Shown: positions 48,297 to 60,401 of the stretch, in pieces
How the letters are laid out: the number at the start of each line of letters is the position of its first letter
Numbering within the stretch: the stretch's first letter is position 1
Assembly: GCF_029887875.1 (NCBI RefSeq)
Contig: NZ_JARXRM010000043.1
Span: 262,181 to 326,180, forward strand
Source: Luteimonas endophytica
GTDB lineage: Bacteria; Pseudomonadota; Gammaproteobacteria; Xanthomonadales; Xanthomonadaceae
DNA length: 64,000 bases
Direction of reading: 5' to 3'
Notes under the pieces: generated by a model
The model's input: only the letters and a program-made list of their open reading frames with translations
Told to the model about the DNA's origin: nothing
Databases searched by the model: none
Position numbers and translations under genes: made by a program

Positions 48297-49166
48297 ATGA
48301 AAACGGAAACACCATCCACCCGCACCCAGGCGCACGCCGTCCAGGGCAGCCTCAAGCCGCTGCCGCGGGTCCGCAACATCATCGCGATCGGCTCGGGCAA
48401 GGGCGGGGTGGGCAAGTCGACCACCGCGGTGAACCTGGCGCTGGCGCTGGCCGGCGAGGGCGCGCGGATCGGCGTGCTCGATGCCGACGTCTACGGGCCC
48501 AGCATCCCCACCATGCTTGGCCTGTCCGGGCGCCCCGACAGCCCGGACGGCAAGTCGATCGTGCCGATGCGCGCGCACGGCATCGAGGCGATGTCGATCG
48601 GCCTGCTGGTCGAGCAGGACACGCCGATGATCTGGCGCGGGCCGATGGCCACCTCGGCGCTCACCCAGCTGCTGGGCGAGACCCTGTGGGGCGGCGAGAA
48701 CGGCCTCGACTACCTCATCGTCGACCTGCCGCCGGGCACCGGCGACATCCAGCTGACCCTGGCGCAGAAGATCCCGGTGGCCGGCGCGGTCATCGTCACC
48801 ACCCCGCAGGACGTGGCCACCCTGGACGCGCGCAAGGCGCTGCAGATGTTCCGCAAGGTGGACGTGGCGGTGCTCGGCCTGGTCGAGAACATGGCCCAGC
48901 ACGTGTGCTCGAACTGCGGCCACGTCGAGCACCTGTTCGGCCAGGGCGGCGGCGCGCGCATGGCCGAGCAGTACGGGGTGCCGCTGCTGGGATCGCTGCC
49001 GCTGGAAGGCGGCATCCGCGAGCAGGGCGACGCCGGGGTGCCGGTGGTGGCGGCGCAGCCGGACTCCGCCGCGGCCCAGGCCTATCGCGACACCGCGCAC
49101 CGGCTGGTCGAGGAGCTGGGCAAGCGGCCGCGCGCGTCGATGCCGATCTCGGCGTCGCTGGTGTGA
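48297..49166 (+). CDS. apbC: Mrp/ApbC iron-sulfur carrier ATPase
   Basis: A 289-residue P-loop ATPase that carries 4Fe-4S clusters to apo-proteins. It has the deviant Walker [53 protein letters not shown], and the cluster-binding CSNCG (CxxC) in [19 protein letters not shown]. It lacks the N-terminal DUF59 domain of longer Mrp proteins, like other short forms. The position between metG and dcd is conserved in xanthomonads. Confidence 0.95.
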   Translation: MKTETPSTRTQAHAVQGSLKPLPRVRNIIAIGSGKGGVGKSTTAVNLALALAGEGARIGVLDADVYGPSIPTMLGLSGRPDSPDGKSIVPMRAHGIEAMSIGLLVEQDTPMIWRGPMATSALTQLLGETLWGGENGLDYLIVDLPPGTGDIQLTLAQKIPVAGAVIVTTPQDVATLDARKALQMFRKVDVAVLGLVENMAQHVCSNCGHVEHLFGQGGGARMAEQYGVPLLGSLPLEGGIREQGDAGVPVVAAQPDSAAAQAYRDTAHRLVEELGKRPRASMPISASLV

Positions 49167-49314
49167 CGTCGGCCGCGGGCGCTCGGCCGGTCGCGCGTTC
49201 GACGTCTGCCCCCACCTGAGCGCGGCGGCCACCACCGCTGGCCGGCCGGGCCACCGTAGCGGCCCCGGCAGCGCCGGAGCGGTCGTGTCCGCCCAGGCGA
49301 AGGCGCCGGGCTTC

Positions 49315-49334
49315 GTGGGAGCGACGGCAGCCGC
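49315..49334. repeat. second-family palindromic repeat (GTGGGAG type)
   Basis: GTGGGAGCGACGGCAGCCGC matches the GTGGGAG-GCGAC-loop-GTCGC pattern of the second family with one mismatch in the stem. A 12-base-pair hairpin (49338-49372) follows directly. Confidence 0.5.
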
Positions 49335-49337
49335 AAC

Positions 49338-49372
49338 GGGCCGCCCCGGCGCCGTGAAGACCGGGGCGGCCC
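49338..49372. repeat. perfect 12-bp stem, 11-base loop
   Basis: GGGCCGCCCCGG pairs exactly with CCGGGGCGGCCC. It lies about midway between apbC and dcd, flanked by inversely oriented GTGGGAG-type sequences, so the three may form one composite element. It could also terminate apbC. Confidence 0.6.
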
Positions 49373-49485
49373 GGTTCCGCGGTGTCGCCACAGCCGTCGC
49401 TTCTGCGAGCGGTGGCCCCGAGATGAAGGGCGGGGGTTCCACCCCTACAATACCCGGCTTCTCCGCACTGGCCGGACCGCACCGC

Positions 49486-50055
49486 ATGAGCATCAAGAGC
49501 GACCTCTGGATCCGGCGCATGGCCGAGAACGGCGGCATGATCGAGCCGTTCGAGCCGGGCCAGGTCAAGCACGCCGCCGACGGCCACCGCATCGTCAGCT
49601 ACGGCACCTCCAGCTACGGTTACGACGTGCGCTGCTCGCGCGAGTTCAAGGTCTTCACCAACATCAACTCGACGATCGTCGACCCGAAGCACTTCGATCC
49701 GAAGAGCTTCGTCGATATCGAAGCCGACGAGTGCATCATCCCGCCGAACTCGTTCGCGCTGGCGCGCACCGTCGAGTATTTCCGCATCCCGCGCGACGTG
49801 CTGGTGGTGTGCCTGGGCAAGAGCACCTACGCGCGCTGCGGCATCATCGTCAACGTCACCCCGCTGGAGCCGGAGTGGGAGGGCCACGTGACCCTGGAAT
49901 TCAGCAACACCACCCCGCTGCCGGCGCGCATCTACGCCAACGAGGGCGTGGCGCAGATGCTGTTCTTCCAGTCCGACGAGGTCTGCGAGACCTCCTACAA
50001 GGACCGCGGCGGCAAGTACCAGGGCCAGCGCGGCGTGACCCTGCCGCGCACCTGA
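49486..50055 (+). CDS. dcd: dCTP deaminase
   Basis: A 189-residue homotrimeric enzyme that converts dCTP to dUTP for thymidylate synthesis. Motifs are [44 protein letters not shown] (catalytic Glu region follows), [39 protein letters not shown], and the [16 protein letters not shown] terminus. Full length. Confidence 0.97.
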   Translation: MSIKSDLWIRRMAENGGMIEPFEPGQVKHAADGHRIVSYGTSSYGYDVRCSREFKVFTNINSTIVDPKHFDPKSFVDIEADECIIPPNSFALARTVEYFRIPRDVLVVCLGKSTYARCGIIVNVTPLEPEWEGHVTLEFSNTTPLPARIYANEGVAQMLFFQSDEVCETSYKDRGGKYQGQRGVTLPRT

Positions 50056-50105
50056 GCCATCACGGCGCCCCACCGGCCGATCGCGCGCGCCAACCGGATT
50101 TCCCG

Positions 50106-50134
50106 CGGCCTTCGCGGCCATGGGCCGCTCCTGC
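50106..50134. repeat. SMAG-like half repeat
   Basis: CGGCCTTCGCGGCCATGGGC followed by CGCTCCTGC is one inverse arm of the GCGGCC stem type with CTAC changed to CTGC. The other arm and the internal core are missing. Confidence 0.7.
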
Positions 50135-50154
50135 GAGTTCGGGCGCGTCTCCGG

Positions 50155-50796
50155 CTAATGCTCGGCGCCGGCGCTGACGCGCAGGTCGGCGCCGGTCGCC
50201 AGCGCGGTGCGCAGGGCCACCCGCAGGCCGGCCACCACGGTCTCCACGGCCATGCTCGGCGCACCCGGGTGCCGCGCGGCCTGCTCCGGCGAATAGGGGA
50301 TGTGGATGAACCCCCCGCGCACCCGCCGCGCGCGCAGCGCATGCATCAGCCCGTAGAACACGTGGTTGCACACATAGGTGCCGGCGCTCTGCGACACCTC
50401 GGCCGGGATGCCGGCTTCGCCCAGCGCCGCCAGCATCGCCTTGATCGGAAGGGTGGCGAAGTACGCCGCCGGTCCGTCCGCCACCACCGCGCAGTCCACC
50501 GGCCGCGCGCCGGCGTTGTCGGGAATGCGCGCGTCGTCGACGTTGATCGCCACCCGCTCCAGCGACAGCCGTGCGCGGCCGCCGGCCTGGCCCACGCACA
50601 GCACCAGCGCCGGGACGACCTCGCGGATCGCCGCGCGCAGCGCCCGCAGCGAAGTGCCGAACTCCACCGGCAGCTCCCGGGCGACGACGCGATGCCCGGC
50701 GATGCGCGCGCCCTGCAGCGACGCCACGGCCTGCCAGCTCGGGTTGACCGCCTCGCCGCCGAACGGGGCGAACCCGGTCAGCAGCACCGTCGGCAT
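50155..50796 (-). CDS. pcp: pyrrolidone-carboxylate (pyroglutamyl) peptidase
   Basis: A 213-residue cysteine peptidase that removes N-terminal pyroglutamate from peptides. It has [21 protein letters not shown], and the catalytic triad E80 (SLERVAIN), C143 ([15 protein letters not shown]) and H165 ([13 protein letters not shown]). Length is normal for the family. The ATG at 50796 gives the conserved MPTVLLTGF start; a longer frame overlaps a repeat. It is the downstream end of a cluster whose other members handle 5-oxoproline, the product of this enzyme. Confidence 0.95.
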   Translation of the reverse strand: MPTVLLTGFAPFGGEAVNPSWQAVASLQGARIAGHRVVARELPVEFGTSLRALRAAIREVVPALVLCVGQAGGRARLSLERVAINVDDARIPDNAGARPVDCAVVADGPAAYFATLPIKAMLAALGEAGIPAEVSQSAGTYVCNHVFYGLMHALRARRVRGGFIHIPYSPEQAARHPGAPSMAVETVVAGLRVALRTALATGADLRVSAGAEH

Positions 50797-50936
50797 GTTC
50801 CGGATCGCCCGCCTGGCCATCAGGCGGGCCCGGGCCGGGTCGCGGGCCACGGGTCGCCGCAGGCGGTGCGCGTCGACGGCACCCTTGCCGCCATGGGCAA
50901 GGGGAGGGCGGCCATCGCCGCAAGGCGTTCGACCCC

Positions 50937-50965
50937 CGAAGGAGCGCGCCATGCGCGCGAAAGCC
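50937..50965. repeat. SMAG-like half repeat
   Basis: GAAGGAGCGCGCCATGCGCG followed by CGAAAGCC is one arm with a third stem type, GCGCGC/GCGCGC. GTAG is changed to GAAG. A short stretch of internal core (GGCGATCCCG) follows but no right arm. Confidence 0.7.
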
Positions 50966-51019
50966 GGCGCCGCCGGCGATCCCGCGGAAGTCCGCTGCGA
51001 AAGACTGGAGGCATCGCCA

Positions 51020-51973
51020 TCACCGGAACACGATGAAGTACATCAGCAGCACGTTGCAAGCCAGCAGCGGCAGCGCCGTGGCCACCTGCTGGCGGATCAC
51101 CGCGTACGGATCCTTCAGCTCCAGCAGCGCCGCCGGCACCAGGTTGAAGTTGGCCGCCATCGGCGTGAGCAGGGTGCCGCAGTAGCCGGAGAGCATGCCG
51201 ATCGCCGCCAGCGATGCGGCATCGGCGCCGTGCACCCCGACCAGCAGCGGCAGCGCGATGCCGCCGGTCATCACCGGGAACGCGGCGAAGGCGTTGCCCA
51301 TGATCATGGTGAACAGCGCCATGCCCAGGGCGTAGGCCAGCACCACCACGAAGCGGTTCTCCACCGGAATCACCGCGCCCACCACCCCCGCCACCGCCTC
51401 GCCCACGCCGGCCGCGGCGAACACGCTGCCCAGCGTGGCCAGCAGCAGCGGCAGCAGCGCCGCCCAGCCGATCGCATCGATCAAGCGCCGCGACTGCTCC
51501 ACCGCCGACACCGGCGACTGCCGGGTCAGCCGGCACGCCGCCGCCACCGCCAGCACGCAGGCCACGCCCAGGCCGACCAGCGTGGTCAGCTCCGCGCCGA
51601 ACAGCCGCAGGCCGGCGATCTCGACGTCGGCCAGCACCACCGCCACCAGCACCGTGACCAGCGGGATCAGCAGGGCCGGCCAGAACAGCCGGTTGCCCAG
51701 GCGCCGCGCCTCGCTGCGTTTCTCCTCGGGCGAGCTTTCGCGGTAGCGGCCGCGGCCCAGGCCGCCGAAGCCGGCCAGCATCGCCAGGGCCACCACCACC
51801 GCGCCCACCACTGCCCCCGGCAGCCGCTCGGCGAACAGCAGCATCGCCGCCAGCAGGCCCCAGAACAGCGCGGTGGTGCGGCGGCGCGGGTTGCCGCGGT
51901 CGCGCCAGCCCAGCACCGCCACCGCCGCCAGGTACAGCCCGGTGAGCCAGTAGACCCACTGCAGCGTGATCAC
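51020..51973 (-). CDS. DUF979 membrane protein
   Basis: A 317-residue polytopic membrane protein of family DUF979, with about 9 hydrophobic segments. Conserved blocks include [17 protein letters not shown] at the N terminus, [73 protein letters not shown] and [16 protein letters not shown] at the end. It starts at a GTG that overlaps the DUF969 stop (GTGA). DUF969 and DUF979 always occur together, often next to pcp, and are believed to form a two-component permease; 5-oxoproline is the likely substrate from context. Confidence 0.85.
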   Translation of the reverse strand: MITLQWVYWLTGLYLAAVAVLGWRDRGNPRRRTTALFWGLLAAMLLFAERLPGAVVGAVVVALAMLAGFGGLGRGRYRESSPEEKRSEARRLGNRLFWPALLIPLVTVLVAVVLADVEIAGLRLFGAELTTLVGLGVACVLAVAAACRLTRQSPVSAVEQSRRLIDAIGWAALLPLLLATLGSVFAAAGVGEAVAGVVGAVIPVENRFVVVLAYALGMALFTMIMGNAFAAFPVMTGGIALPLLVGVHGADAASLAAIGMLSGYCGTLLTPMAANFNLVPAALLELKDPYAVIRQQVATALPLLACNVLLMYFIVFR

Positions 51974-52866
51974 GGTGCGGATCCTCCGGCGGCGGGGTCG
52001 CGATCGGGTGCGCCGGCGGCTGAGGCCGCCGGGCCGGTTGCCCCGGTGGTGGCGTCCGCCGCCGTCCGGACCGCAGTGCCCGTGGCGCCGCTGCCGGCGA
52101 TGCCCGTGGAGGGCGCGGGCGCGCTGGCCGCACTGGTGCTGCCGGCGGCTTCGCCGCCTCCGGCGGTGCCCGCCTCGGTGTCGACGGCCTGCAGCCGGGC
52201 CGCCTCGCGCGCCAGCCTGCCGTCCAGCCGCGACAGCCGCGCGCCGTGGATCGCGAACGCGCACAGCGCGGTGGGAATACCCCACAGCGCGATGTGCAGC
52301 GGCTCGAGCACGATGCCGTTCTCCGCAAAAAAGCCCTGCATCAGCAGCACCGCGCCGAAGGCGATGAAGATGTCCTCGCCGAAGAACAGGCCGACGTTGT
52401 CGGTGGCCGCCGACAGCGCCTTCAGGCGCTCGCGTTCGGCTTCCGGGAGCCTGCCATTGCGCGCCTCCGCGGCGCCCTCCGCCATCGGCGAGAGCAGCGG
52501 CCGCACCGTCTGCGGATGCCCGCCTAGGCTGTTGAGGCCCAGCGCAGCGGTGAGCTGGCGCGCCGCCAGGTACACGATCAGCAGGCGTCCGGCGGTGGCG
52601 CCGCGCAGGGTCGCGATCCACGCCTGCGCGCGCTCCTTCAGCCCGTGCCGTTCCAGGAGCCCGATCACCGGCAGCGTGAGCAGGAAGATCGCCAGGTAGC
52701 GCTGCTTGGTGAACGCCTCGCCCAGCAGTTCCAGCACCCCCACTGGCGTGTAGCCCGCCACCAGGCCGGTGATCACGCCGGCGCCGACGACGACCAGCGC
52801 CGGGTTCATGCGCAGCGCGAATCCCAGCACCACCAGGGCGACGCCGATGAGGGGCCAGTAACTCAT
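51970..52866 (-). CDS. DUF969 membrane protein
   Basis: A 298-residue membrane protein of family DUF969 with about 6 hydrophobic segments, beginning MSYWPLIGVALVVLGFALRMNPALVVV. Conserved blocks are YLAIFLLTLPVIGLLERHGLKERAQ, ALGLNSLGGHPQTVRPLLSPMAEGAAE and ATDNVGLFFGEDIFIAFGAVLLM. The last 70 residues are an Ala/Gly/Thr-rich low-complexity tail not usual for the family. Partner of the overlapping DUF979 gene in a probable transporter. Confidence 0.85.
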   Translation of the reverse strand: MSYWPLIGVALVVLGFALRMNPALVVVGAGVITGLVAGYTPVGVLELLGEAFTKQRYLAIFLLTLPVIGLLERHGLKERAQAWIATLRGATAGRLLIVYLAARQLTAALGLNSLGGHPQTVRPLLSPMAEGAAEARNGRLPEAERERLKALSAATDNVGLFFGEDIFIAFGAVLLMQGFFAENGIVLEPLHIALWGIPTALCAFAIHGARLSRLDGRLAREAARLQAVDTEAGTAGGGEAAGSTSAASAPAPSTGIAGSGATGTAVRTAADATTGATGPAASAAGAPDRDPAAGGSAP

Positions 52867-52951
52867 GCGGATGGCTCGCTGTGGGGTGGTGGGGTCATGG
52901 GCATGTCACTGGGGCCGGAGAGTGGGCGGAGGCAAGGCCTGCCCGCCGACC

Positions 52952-52973
52952 TTGCGACTTCCGTCGCTCCCAC
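52952..52973. repeat. second-family palindromic repeat (GTGGGAG type)
   Basis: On the minus strand, GTGGGAGCGACGGAAGTCGC, a perfect GCGAC/GTCGC stem with a GGAA loop. This is the cleanest copy of the second family in the window. Confidence 0.6.
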
Positions 52974-52997
52974 AGGGGGCGGGTGGATCTGCGTGCC

Positions 52998-53744
52998 TCA
53001 CGCGCCCGGGGCCATGACGGAGACGCCCTCCGCCTCGAGCGCCGCGCGCAGGCGGCGCGCGAAGGCGGCGGCGCCGGGGCGGTCGCCGTGCAGGCACAGG
53101 GTGTCGGCGCGGACCGGCACGCGGCTGCCGTCCGCGGCCGCGACCACGCCTTCGCGCAACATCGTGCGGACCTGCGCGATCGCCGCATCCAGGCCGAGCT
53201 CCGCGCCGGGCAGCCCTCGCGCCAGCAGCCGCCCCTCGGCGTCGTAGCCGCGCTCCGCGAACACTTCCTCGGCCACGCGCAGGCCGGCCTCGCGCCCGGC
53301 ACGGGCCAGCGCCGAACCGGCGAGCGCATACAGCACCAGCGTCTCGTCCAGCGCCCGCACCGCGCCGGCGATGGCGGCGGCCACCGCCGCGTCGCGGGCG
53401 GCGAGGTTGTACAGCGCGCCGTGCGGCTTGACGTGGTGCAGCCGCGCGCCGGCTGGGGCGCAGACGCGCTGCAGCGCCGCCGTCTGGCGCCCGACCAGCG
53501 CGGCGATTTCCGCCGGCGCCAGCGCCTGCTCGCGGCGCCCGAAATGCTCCCGGTCCTCGAAAGATGGATGGGCCCCCACCGCAATCCCGTGGCGCAGGCA
53601 CAGCGCCACCGTCGCCTGCATCGTGTCCTCGTCGCCGGCGTGGCCGCCGCAGGCGATGCTGGCCGAGCTGATGCATGGCGCGATCGCCGGATCGTCGCCG
53701 CAGCCCTCGCCCATGTCGCAGTTGAAGTCGATGCGCCTGGTCAT
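52998..53744 (-). CDS. pxpA: 5-oxoprolinase subunit A (LamB/YcsF)
   Basis: A 248-residue LamB/YcsF-family protein, subunit A of the ATP-dependent 5-oxoprolinase that opens pyroglutamate to glutamate. Motifs are RIDFNCDMGEGCGDD, SSASIACGGHAGDEDTM, GAHPSFEDREHFGRRE, and HHVKPHGALYNLAARD, with the C-terminal VRADTLCLHGDRPGA. Start at 53744 fits the conserved DFNCDMGEG; longer frames are not conserved. The B and C subunits are fused in the upstream gene, 105 bases away. Confidence 0.95.
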   Translation of the reverse strand: MTRRIDFNCDMGEGCGDDPAIAPCISSASIACGGHAGDEDTMQATVALCLRHGIAVGAHPSFEDREHFGRREQALAPAEIAALVGRQTAALQRVCAPAGARLHHVKPHGALYNLAARDAAVAAAIAGAVRALDETLVLYALAGSALARAGREAGLRVAEEVFAERGYDAEGRLLARGLPGAELGLDAAIAQVRTMLREGVVAAADGSRVPVRADTLCLHGDRPGAAAFARRLRAALEAEGVSVMAPGA

Positions 53745-53849
53745 CGCTGCCGTGCCTCGTCGGGCCCGGCCGGGCGGCACTGGGCCAGGGCGCGGGCTCG
53801 GGGGCATCGCCATGGCCGCTGCCCGACGCCCGAATTGCAATCGATGCTG

Positions 53850-55915
<2,066 letters not shown>

Positions 55916-55919
<4 letters not shown>

Positions 55920-56350
55920 TCCGGCAGCGCGGCGCGCAGGCGCGCGACGCGTTCGACCAGCGCCTCCGGCGTGTACGGCCGCGCCGCCACCCGGCCCCAC
56001 ACCGGCGCCGGCCAGGCCGGGTCGTCCTCGAAGCGGGCGATCGCGTGCACGTGCAGCTGCGGCACCAGGTTGCCGAGCGCGGCCACGTTGAGCTTGTGCG
56101 GGCGGAACACCTCGCGCAGCAGGCGCGAGGCCAGGTCGATCTCCTCCACCAGCAGGCGGCGCTGCTCCGGGCCCAGATCGATCAGCTCGCGCGCCTCGGC
56201 CACCCGCGGCACCAGCACCAGCCACGGGTAGTTGGCATCGTCCATCAGCCGCAGCTCGCACAGCGGCAGCGAGGCGAGCGGATGGGTGTCGCCGGCCAGG
56301 CGCGAGTCCATGGCGAAACCGACCGGCGCGGGGGCGCGTGCCCGGGTCAT
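55916..56350 (-). CDS. HIT-family protein
   Basis: A 144-residue HIT-like (histidine triad) protein. Residues about 15-90 hold LAGDTHPLASLPLCELRLMDDANYPWLVLVPRVAEARELIDL, and the motif LVPQLHVHAIARFEDDPAWP contains HVHAIA, a HIT motif whose third histidine is replaced by Ala/Ile. Such variants are common in the xanthomonad 'HIT domain-containing' group. Role as a nucleotide hydrolase is uncertain. It overlaps the pxpBC start by 4 bases. The start at 56350 is likely; 56312 (MDSRLAGDTH) is possible. Confidence 0.8.
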
Positions 56351-56435
56351 CGGGCGCTCCGGGCGCCGGCGCGGCCGGGCACACGCGGGAGCGGCGCGCA
56401 GCCCGCGCGATGCAGCGCACGGTGGCGCGCGGCGC

Positions 56436-57107
56436 TCATGCCAGCGCCTCCTCGAGGAACTGCAGGGTGCGGCGGTGCGCCAGCGCCGCGCTGGCGGCGT
56501 GGTAGTGGCGCGGGTCCACATCGCGGTTGAAGGCGTGGCCGGCGCCCTCGTAGACGTGGATCTGCGCCTCCGGCAGGCGCTGGCGGTGCGCTTCGATGTC
56601 CCCGGCGGGGATCGAGGCGTCGTCGGCGCCGAAGTGCAGCAGCATCGGCGCGCGCAGCGGCTCGCCCAGGAACGGCACGGTGCGCGCGCCGTAATAGCTC
56701 ACCGCCGGCAGCCCGAGCCGGGTATTGGCCAGGAACGCCACGCTGCCGCCCCAGCAGAAGCCGATGGCGGCGGTCTTGTGGCCTTCGCCCCGCAGCAGCG
56801 CCGCGGCCGCCGAGACCAGCTGCACCGCGCGGTCGAAGCCGAGCGCCGCGGCCAGCTCGCGGCCGTGGGCGAAGCCCTCCTCGCCGTAGTCCAGCTCGAC
56901 GTGGCGCTCCACCGGGTCGTACAGCGCCGGCGCCAGCGTCACGTAGCCCTCGGCGGCGTAGCGTTCCACCACGGTGCGCATGTGCTGGTTGACGCCGAAG
57001 ATCTCCTGGATCACCACCAGCCCGCCCAGCGGCGCCCCGTGCGGCGGATCGGCGCGCCAGCCGCAGACCGTGCCGTGCGCGGTGGAAATGGCGATGTCCC
57101 GGCCCAT
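56436..57107 (-). CDS. dienelactone hydrolase-family protein
   Basis: A 223-residue alpha/beta hydrolase of the dienelactone hydrolase (DLH) family. It has LVVIQEIFGVNQHMRTVVERYAAEGY, the nucleophile motif AIGFCWGGSVAFL (Cys in GFCWGG), an acid in LLHFGADDASIP, and H in YEGAGHAFNRD. It hydrolyses lactones or related esters in aromatic or other catabolism, but the natural substrate cannot be told. It lies 85 bases upstream of the HIT gene on the same strand. Confidence 0.92.
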   Translation of the reverse strand: MGRDIAISTAHGTVCGWRADPPHGAPLGGLVVIQEIFGVNQHMRTVVERYAAEGYVTLAPALYDPVERHVELDYGEEGFAHGRELAAALGFDRAVQLVSAAAALLRGEGHKTAAIGFCWGGSVAFLANTRLGLPAVSYYGARTVPFLGEPLRAPMLLHFGADDASIPAGDIEAHRQRLPEAQIHVYEGAGHAFNRDVDPRHYHAASAALAHRRTLQFLEEALA

Positions 57108-57252
57108 CGGCTGCTTCCCGCTCGGCTGCGTCGCGTCGATTCTAGCCCCGGTTCGGTAAGCGGGCGTGGACGCCCGCGGAGGGATCGCCCGGATGGCCGG
57201 CGACGGGAACGCGGATTCGTCCGGAATCATCGCCGACCCGCCCGGACCCACC

Positions 57253-57283
57253 CGCGGCCTTCGCGGCCATGGGCCGCTCCTAC
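57253..57283. repeat. SMAG-like half repeat, GCGGCC stem
   Basis: CGCGGCCTTCGCGGCCATGG followed by GCCGCTCCTAC is a full inverse arm with an intact GTAG complement (CTAC). It is followed after 49 bases by an oppositely oriented arm. Confidence 0.8.
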
Positions 57284-57332
57284 GGGGGAATGCATCCGTC
57301 GGTCCAACGCCCGGTCAGCGTGGTCTGCCCCC

Positions 57333-57362
57333 GTAGGAGCGCGCCATGCACGCGAAAGCCGG
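57333..57362. repeat. SMAG-like half repeat, GCGCGC/GCACGC stem
   Basis: GTAGGAGCGCGCCATGCACG followed by CGAAAGCCGG is a forward arm with an imperfect stem (one mismatch). GTAG ends face each other with the first arm, the opposite of the composite arrangement. Confidence 0.8.
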
Positions 57363-57508
57363 CGCGGCCGGCCATGCCCGGCAACGCCGCACGACGCATC
57401 GGAACCGCAAGGAGCGCGGGATCGGCCTGCGGGGAAAAACCCGCAACGTGCCTCGCCATCGCGGGGCCGGCCGCCGGGCCTTGCCCGCGGCGCCTGCAGC
57501 CCGAGGCC

Positions 57509-58666
57509 TCAGCCGCGGTCCTCGAACAGCTCGCGGCCGATCAGCATGCGGCGGATCTCGTTGGTGCCGGCGCCGATCGCGTACAGCTTGGCGTCGCGCA
57601 GGATCCGGCCGGTGGCGAACTCGTTGATGTAGCCGTTGCCGCCCAGCGCCTGGATCGCCTCCAGCGCCACCTGCACCGCGCACTCCGACGCGTGCAGCAG
57701 GCAGCTGGCGGCGTCCACCCGGCTCTTGTGCCCGGCGTCGTAGTCGCGCGCCACCTGGTAGGCGAACGCGCGCGAGGACTGCAGCGCGGTGTACATGTCG
57801 GCGATCTTCGCCTGCATGATGCCGAAGGTGCCGATCGCCTGGCCGAACTGGCGCCGCTCGCGCACGTAGGGCAGGGCGATGTCCAATGCGGCCTGCATCA
57901 GCCCCAGCGGGCCGCCGCTCAGCACCAGCCGCTCGGTGTTCAGCCCGCTCATCAGCACCCGCACGCCGCTGTTGACCTCGCCGAGCACGTTCTCCGCCGG
58001 GATCTGGCAGTTGTCGAACACCAGCTCGCAGGTATTGCTGCCGCGCATCCCCAGCTTGTCGAGCTTCTGCGCGGTGCGGAAGCCCGGCATGCCCTTCTCG
58101 ACGATGAAGGCGGTCATGCACCTGGAGCCGAGCTCGCGGTTGGCGGTGCGCATGTAGACGATCAGCACGTCGGCCTCGGGGCCGTTGGTGATCCACATCT
58201 TGCTGCCGTTGGCGACCCACGCCTCGCCTTTCTGCTCGGCGCGGCAGCTCATCGAGCCGACCACGTCGGAGCCGGCGCCCGGCTCGCTCATCGCCAGCGC
58301 GCCCTTCCACTCGCCGCTGCACAGCTTCGGCAGGTACTTCTCGCGCTGCGCCTGGTTGCCGTTGACGTACAGGTTGCTCACGCACAGGTTGGAATGGGCG
58401 CCGTACGACAGCCCCACAGACCCTGACGCGCGCGAGATCTCCTCCATCGCCACCAGGTGCGCCAGGAAGCCCATCTCGCTGCCGCCGAACTCGGCCGGCA
58501 CGGTCATGCCCAACAGGCCCATCTCGCCCAGCTTGGCCCACAGCGCCTGCGGGAACGCGTTCTCCTGGTCGATCGCCTCGGCCCGCGGCGCGATCTCCGC
58601 CTCCGCGAACCGGCGGACCGCGTCGCGGAGGGCGTCGAGTTCTTCACCTAGCGGGAACGTGCGCAT
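57509..58666 (-). CDS. ivd: isovaleryl-CoA dehydrogenase
   Basis: A 385-residue acyl-CoA dehydrogenase specific for isovaleryl-CoA in leucine breakdown. It has [15 protein letters not shown] (FAD/substrate), the family-diagnostic [38 protein letters not shown] with the catalytic base E245 (equivalent to E254 of human IVD), and [40 protein letters not shown]. It passes electrons to ETF. Downstream on the same strand lie the SMAG arms. The leucine dehydrogenase gene is 205 bases upstream, so both may be part of leucine catabolism. Confidence 0.95.
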   Translation of the reverse strand: MRTFPLGEELDALRDAVRRFAEAEIAPRAEAIDQENAFPQALWAKLGEMGLLGMTVPAEFGGSEMGFLAHLVAMEEISRASGSVGLSYGAHSNLCVSNLYVNGNQAQREKYLPKLCSGEWKGALAMSEPGAGSDVVGSMSCRAEQKGEAWVANGSKMWITNGPEADVLIVYMRTANRELGSRCMTAFIVEKGMPGFRTAQKLDKLGMRGSNTCELVFDNCQIPAENVLGEVNSGVRVLMSGLNTERLVLSGGPLGLMQAALDIALPYVRERRQFGQAIGTFGIMQAKIADMYTALQSSRAFAYQVARDYDAGHKSRVDAASCLLHASECAVQVALEAIQALGGNGYINEFATGRILRDAKLYAIGAGTNEIRRMLIGRELFEDRG

Positions 58667-58871
58667 GGGCTCTCCTCGGAGCGGTAGTTGAATGATCAGG
58701 GCCGGCCATTCCAGGCCGCTGCCCGCAATCGTGTCGCACTCGCTGCGTGTCTGGAAACGAGACGCGACGGCAGCGGATCCGCCAGTCCTGCCCGGGTCGC
58801 GGCGCCCGCGCGCCTTCGCGGCACGCGGAACCGGTTCAGCGCCGGGCGCGGCTGCGCCCGGCCCTGGCCCT

Positions 58872-59972
<1,101 letters not shown>

Positions 59973-60401
59973 CGCAAACTCCGCTGCGGCGGGGATTCGC
60001 TGTGGCGAATGGCGCCGGACTTGAGGTGGGTGGTACCGCTGGAAGCGAACGCGGCGCCCCCGCGAAGGGGCGCCGTTGGGCGCGGTATTCTACGCCTGTC
60101 CCGCGACAAAAGCCCGTACGCGGCAGTGCGGTGGCGGGGCCGCGCGGATGCGGTTCATGTGACATCAGGATCGTCTCGCGCAGCGCGGCATCGCCACGGC
60201 GCGCGGCGCCACCCCGGCGCCGACGGGTGACGGCCGCGGCGTCGACAGGTGCAGCCCTCCGTCGGCGGGTAACTGCCGGGGCATCGGCGCAAAGCCGTGG
60301 CGCCGGCGGGAAACGATTACAAACCCCGCCGGAGCCACCCGCGGCCTTCGCGGCCATGGGCCGCTCCTACGGGGGTGAGCCGCCCCTGCGGGCGGTCTGC
60401 G
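59973..60401. other. intergenic region with a SMAG-like arm
   Basis: This 429-base region between the leucine dehydrogenase and phospholipase genes is GC-rich and partly low-complexity. It contains one SMAG-like arm at 60341-60370 with core sequence on its left (GGAAACGATTACAAACCCCGCCGGAGCC). No gene is supported. The promoter of ldh must lie in the right part of its upstream segment but is not recognised. Confidence 0.5.
60341..60370. repeat. SMAG-like half repeat, GCGGCC stem
   Basis: GCGGCCTTCGCGGCCATGGG followed by CCGCTCCTAC is an inverse arm with intact CTAC. The core-like sequence to its left is longer than in most half copies. Confidence 0.8.

Larger units (their letters stand above)
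49167..49485. other. structured intergenic region between apbC and dcd
   Basis: This 319-base region contains no gene. A perfect 12-base-pair stem lies at 49338-49372, preceded by a GTGGGAG-type repeat at 49315 and followed by an inverse partial copy near 49388-49412. A possible -10 element TACAAT (49446-49451) precedes dcd by about 35 bases. Confidence 0.55.
57108..57508. other. intergenic region with two outward-facing half repeats
   Basis: This 401-base gap between the isovaleryl-CoA dehydrogenase and DLH genes contains two SMAG-like arms at 57253-57283 and 57333-57362. Apart from these, the sequence has no gene or clear promoter. The first arm is preceded by core-like sequence (ATTCGTCCGGAATCATCGCC). 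Confidence 0.6.
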
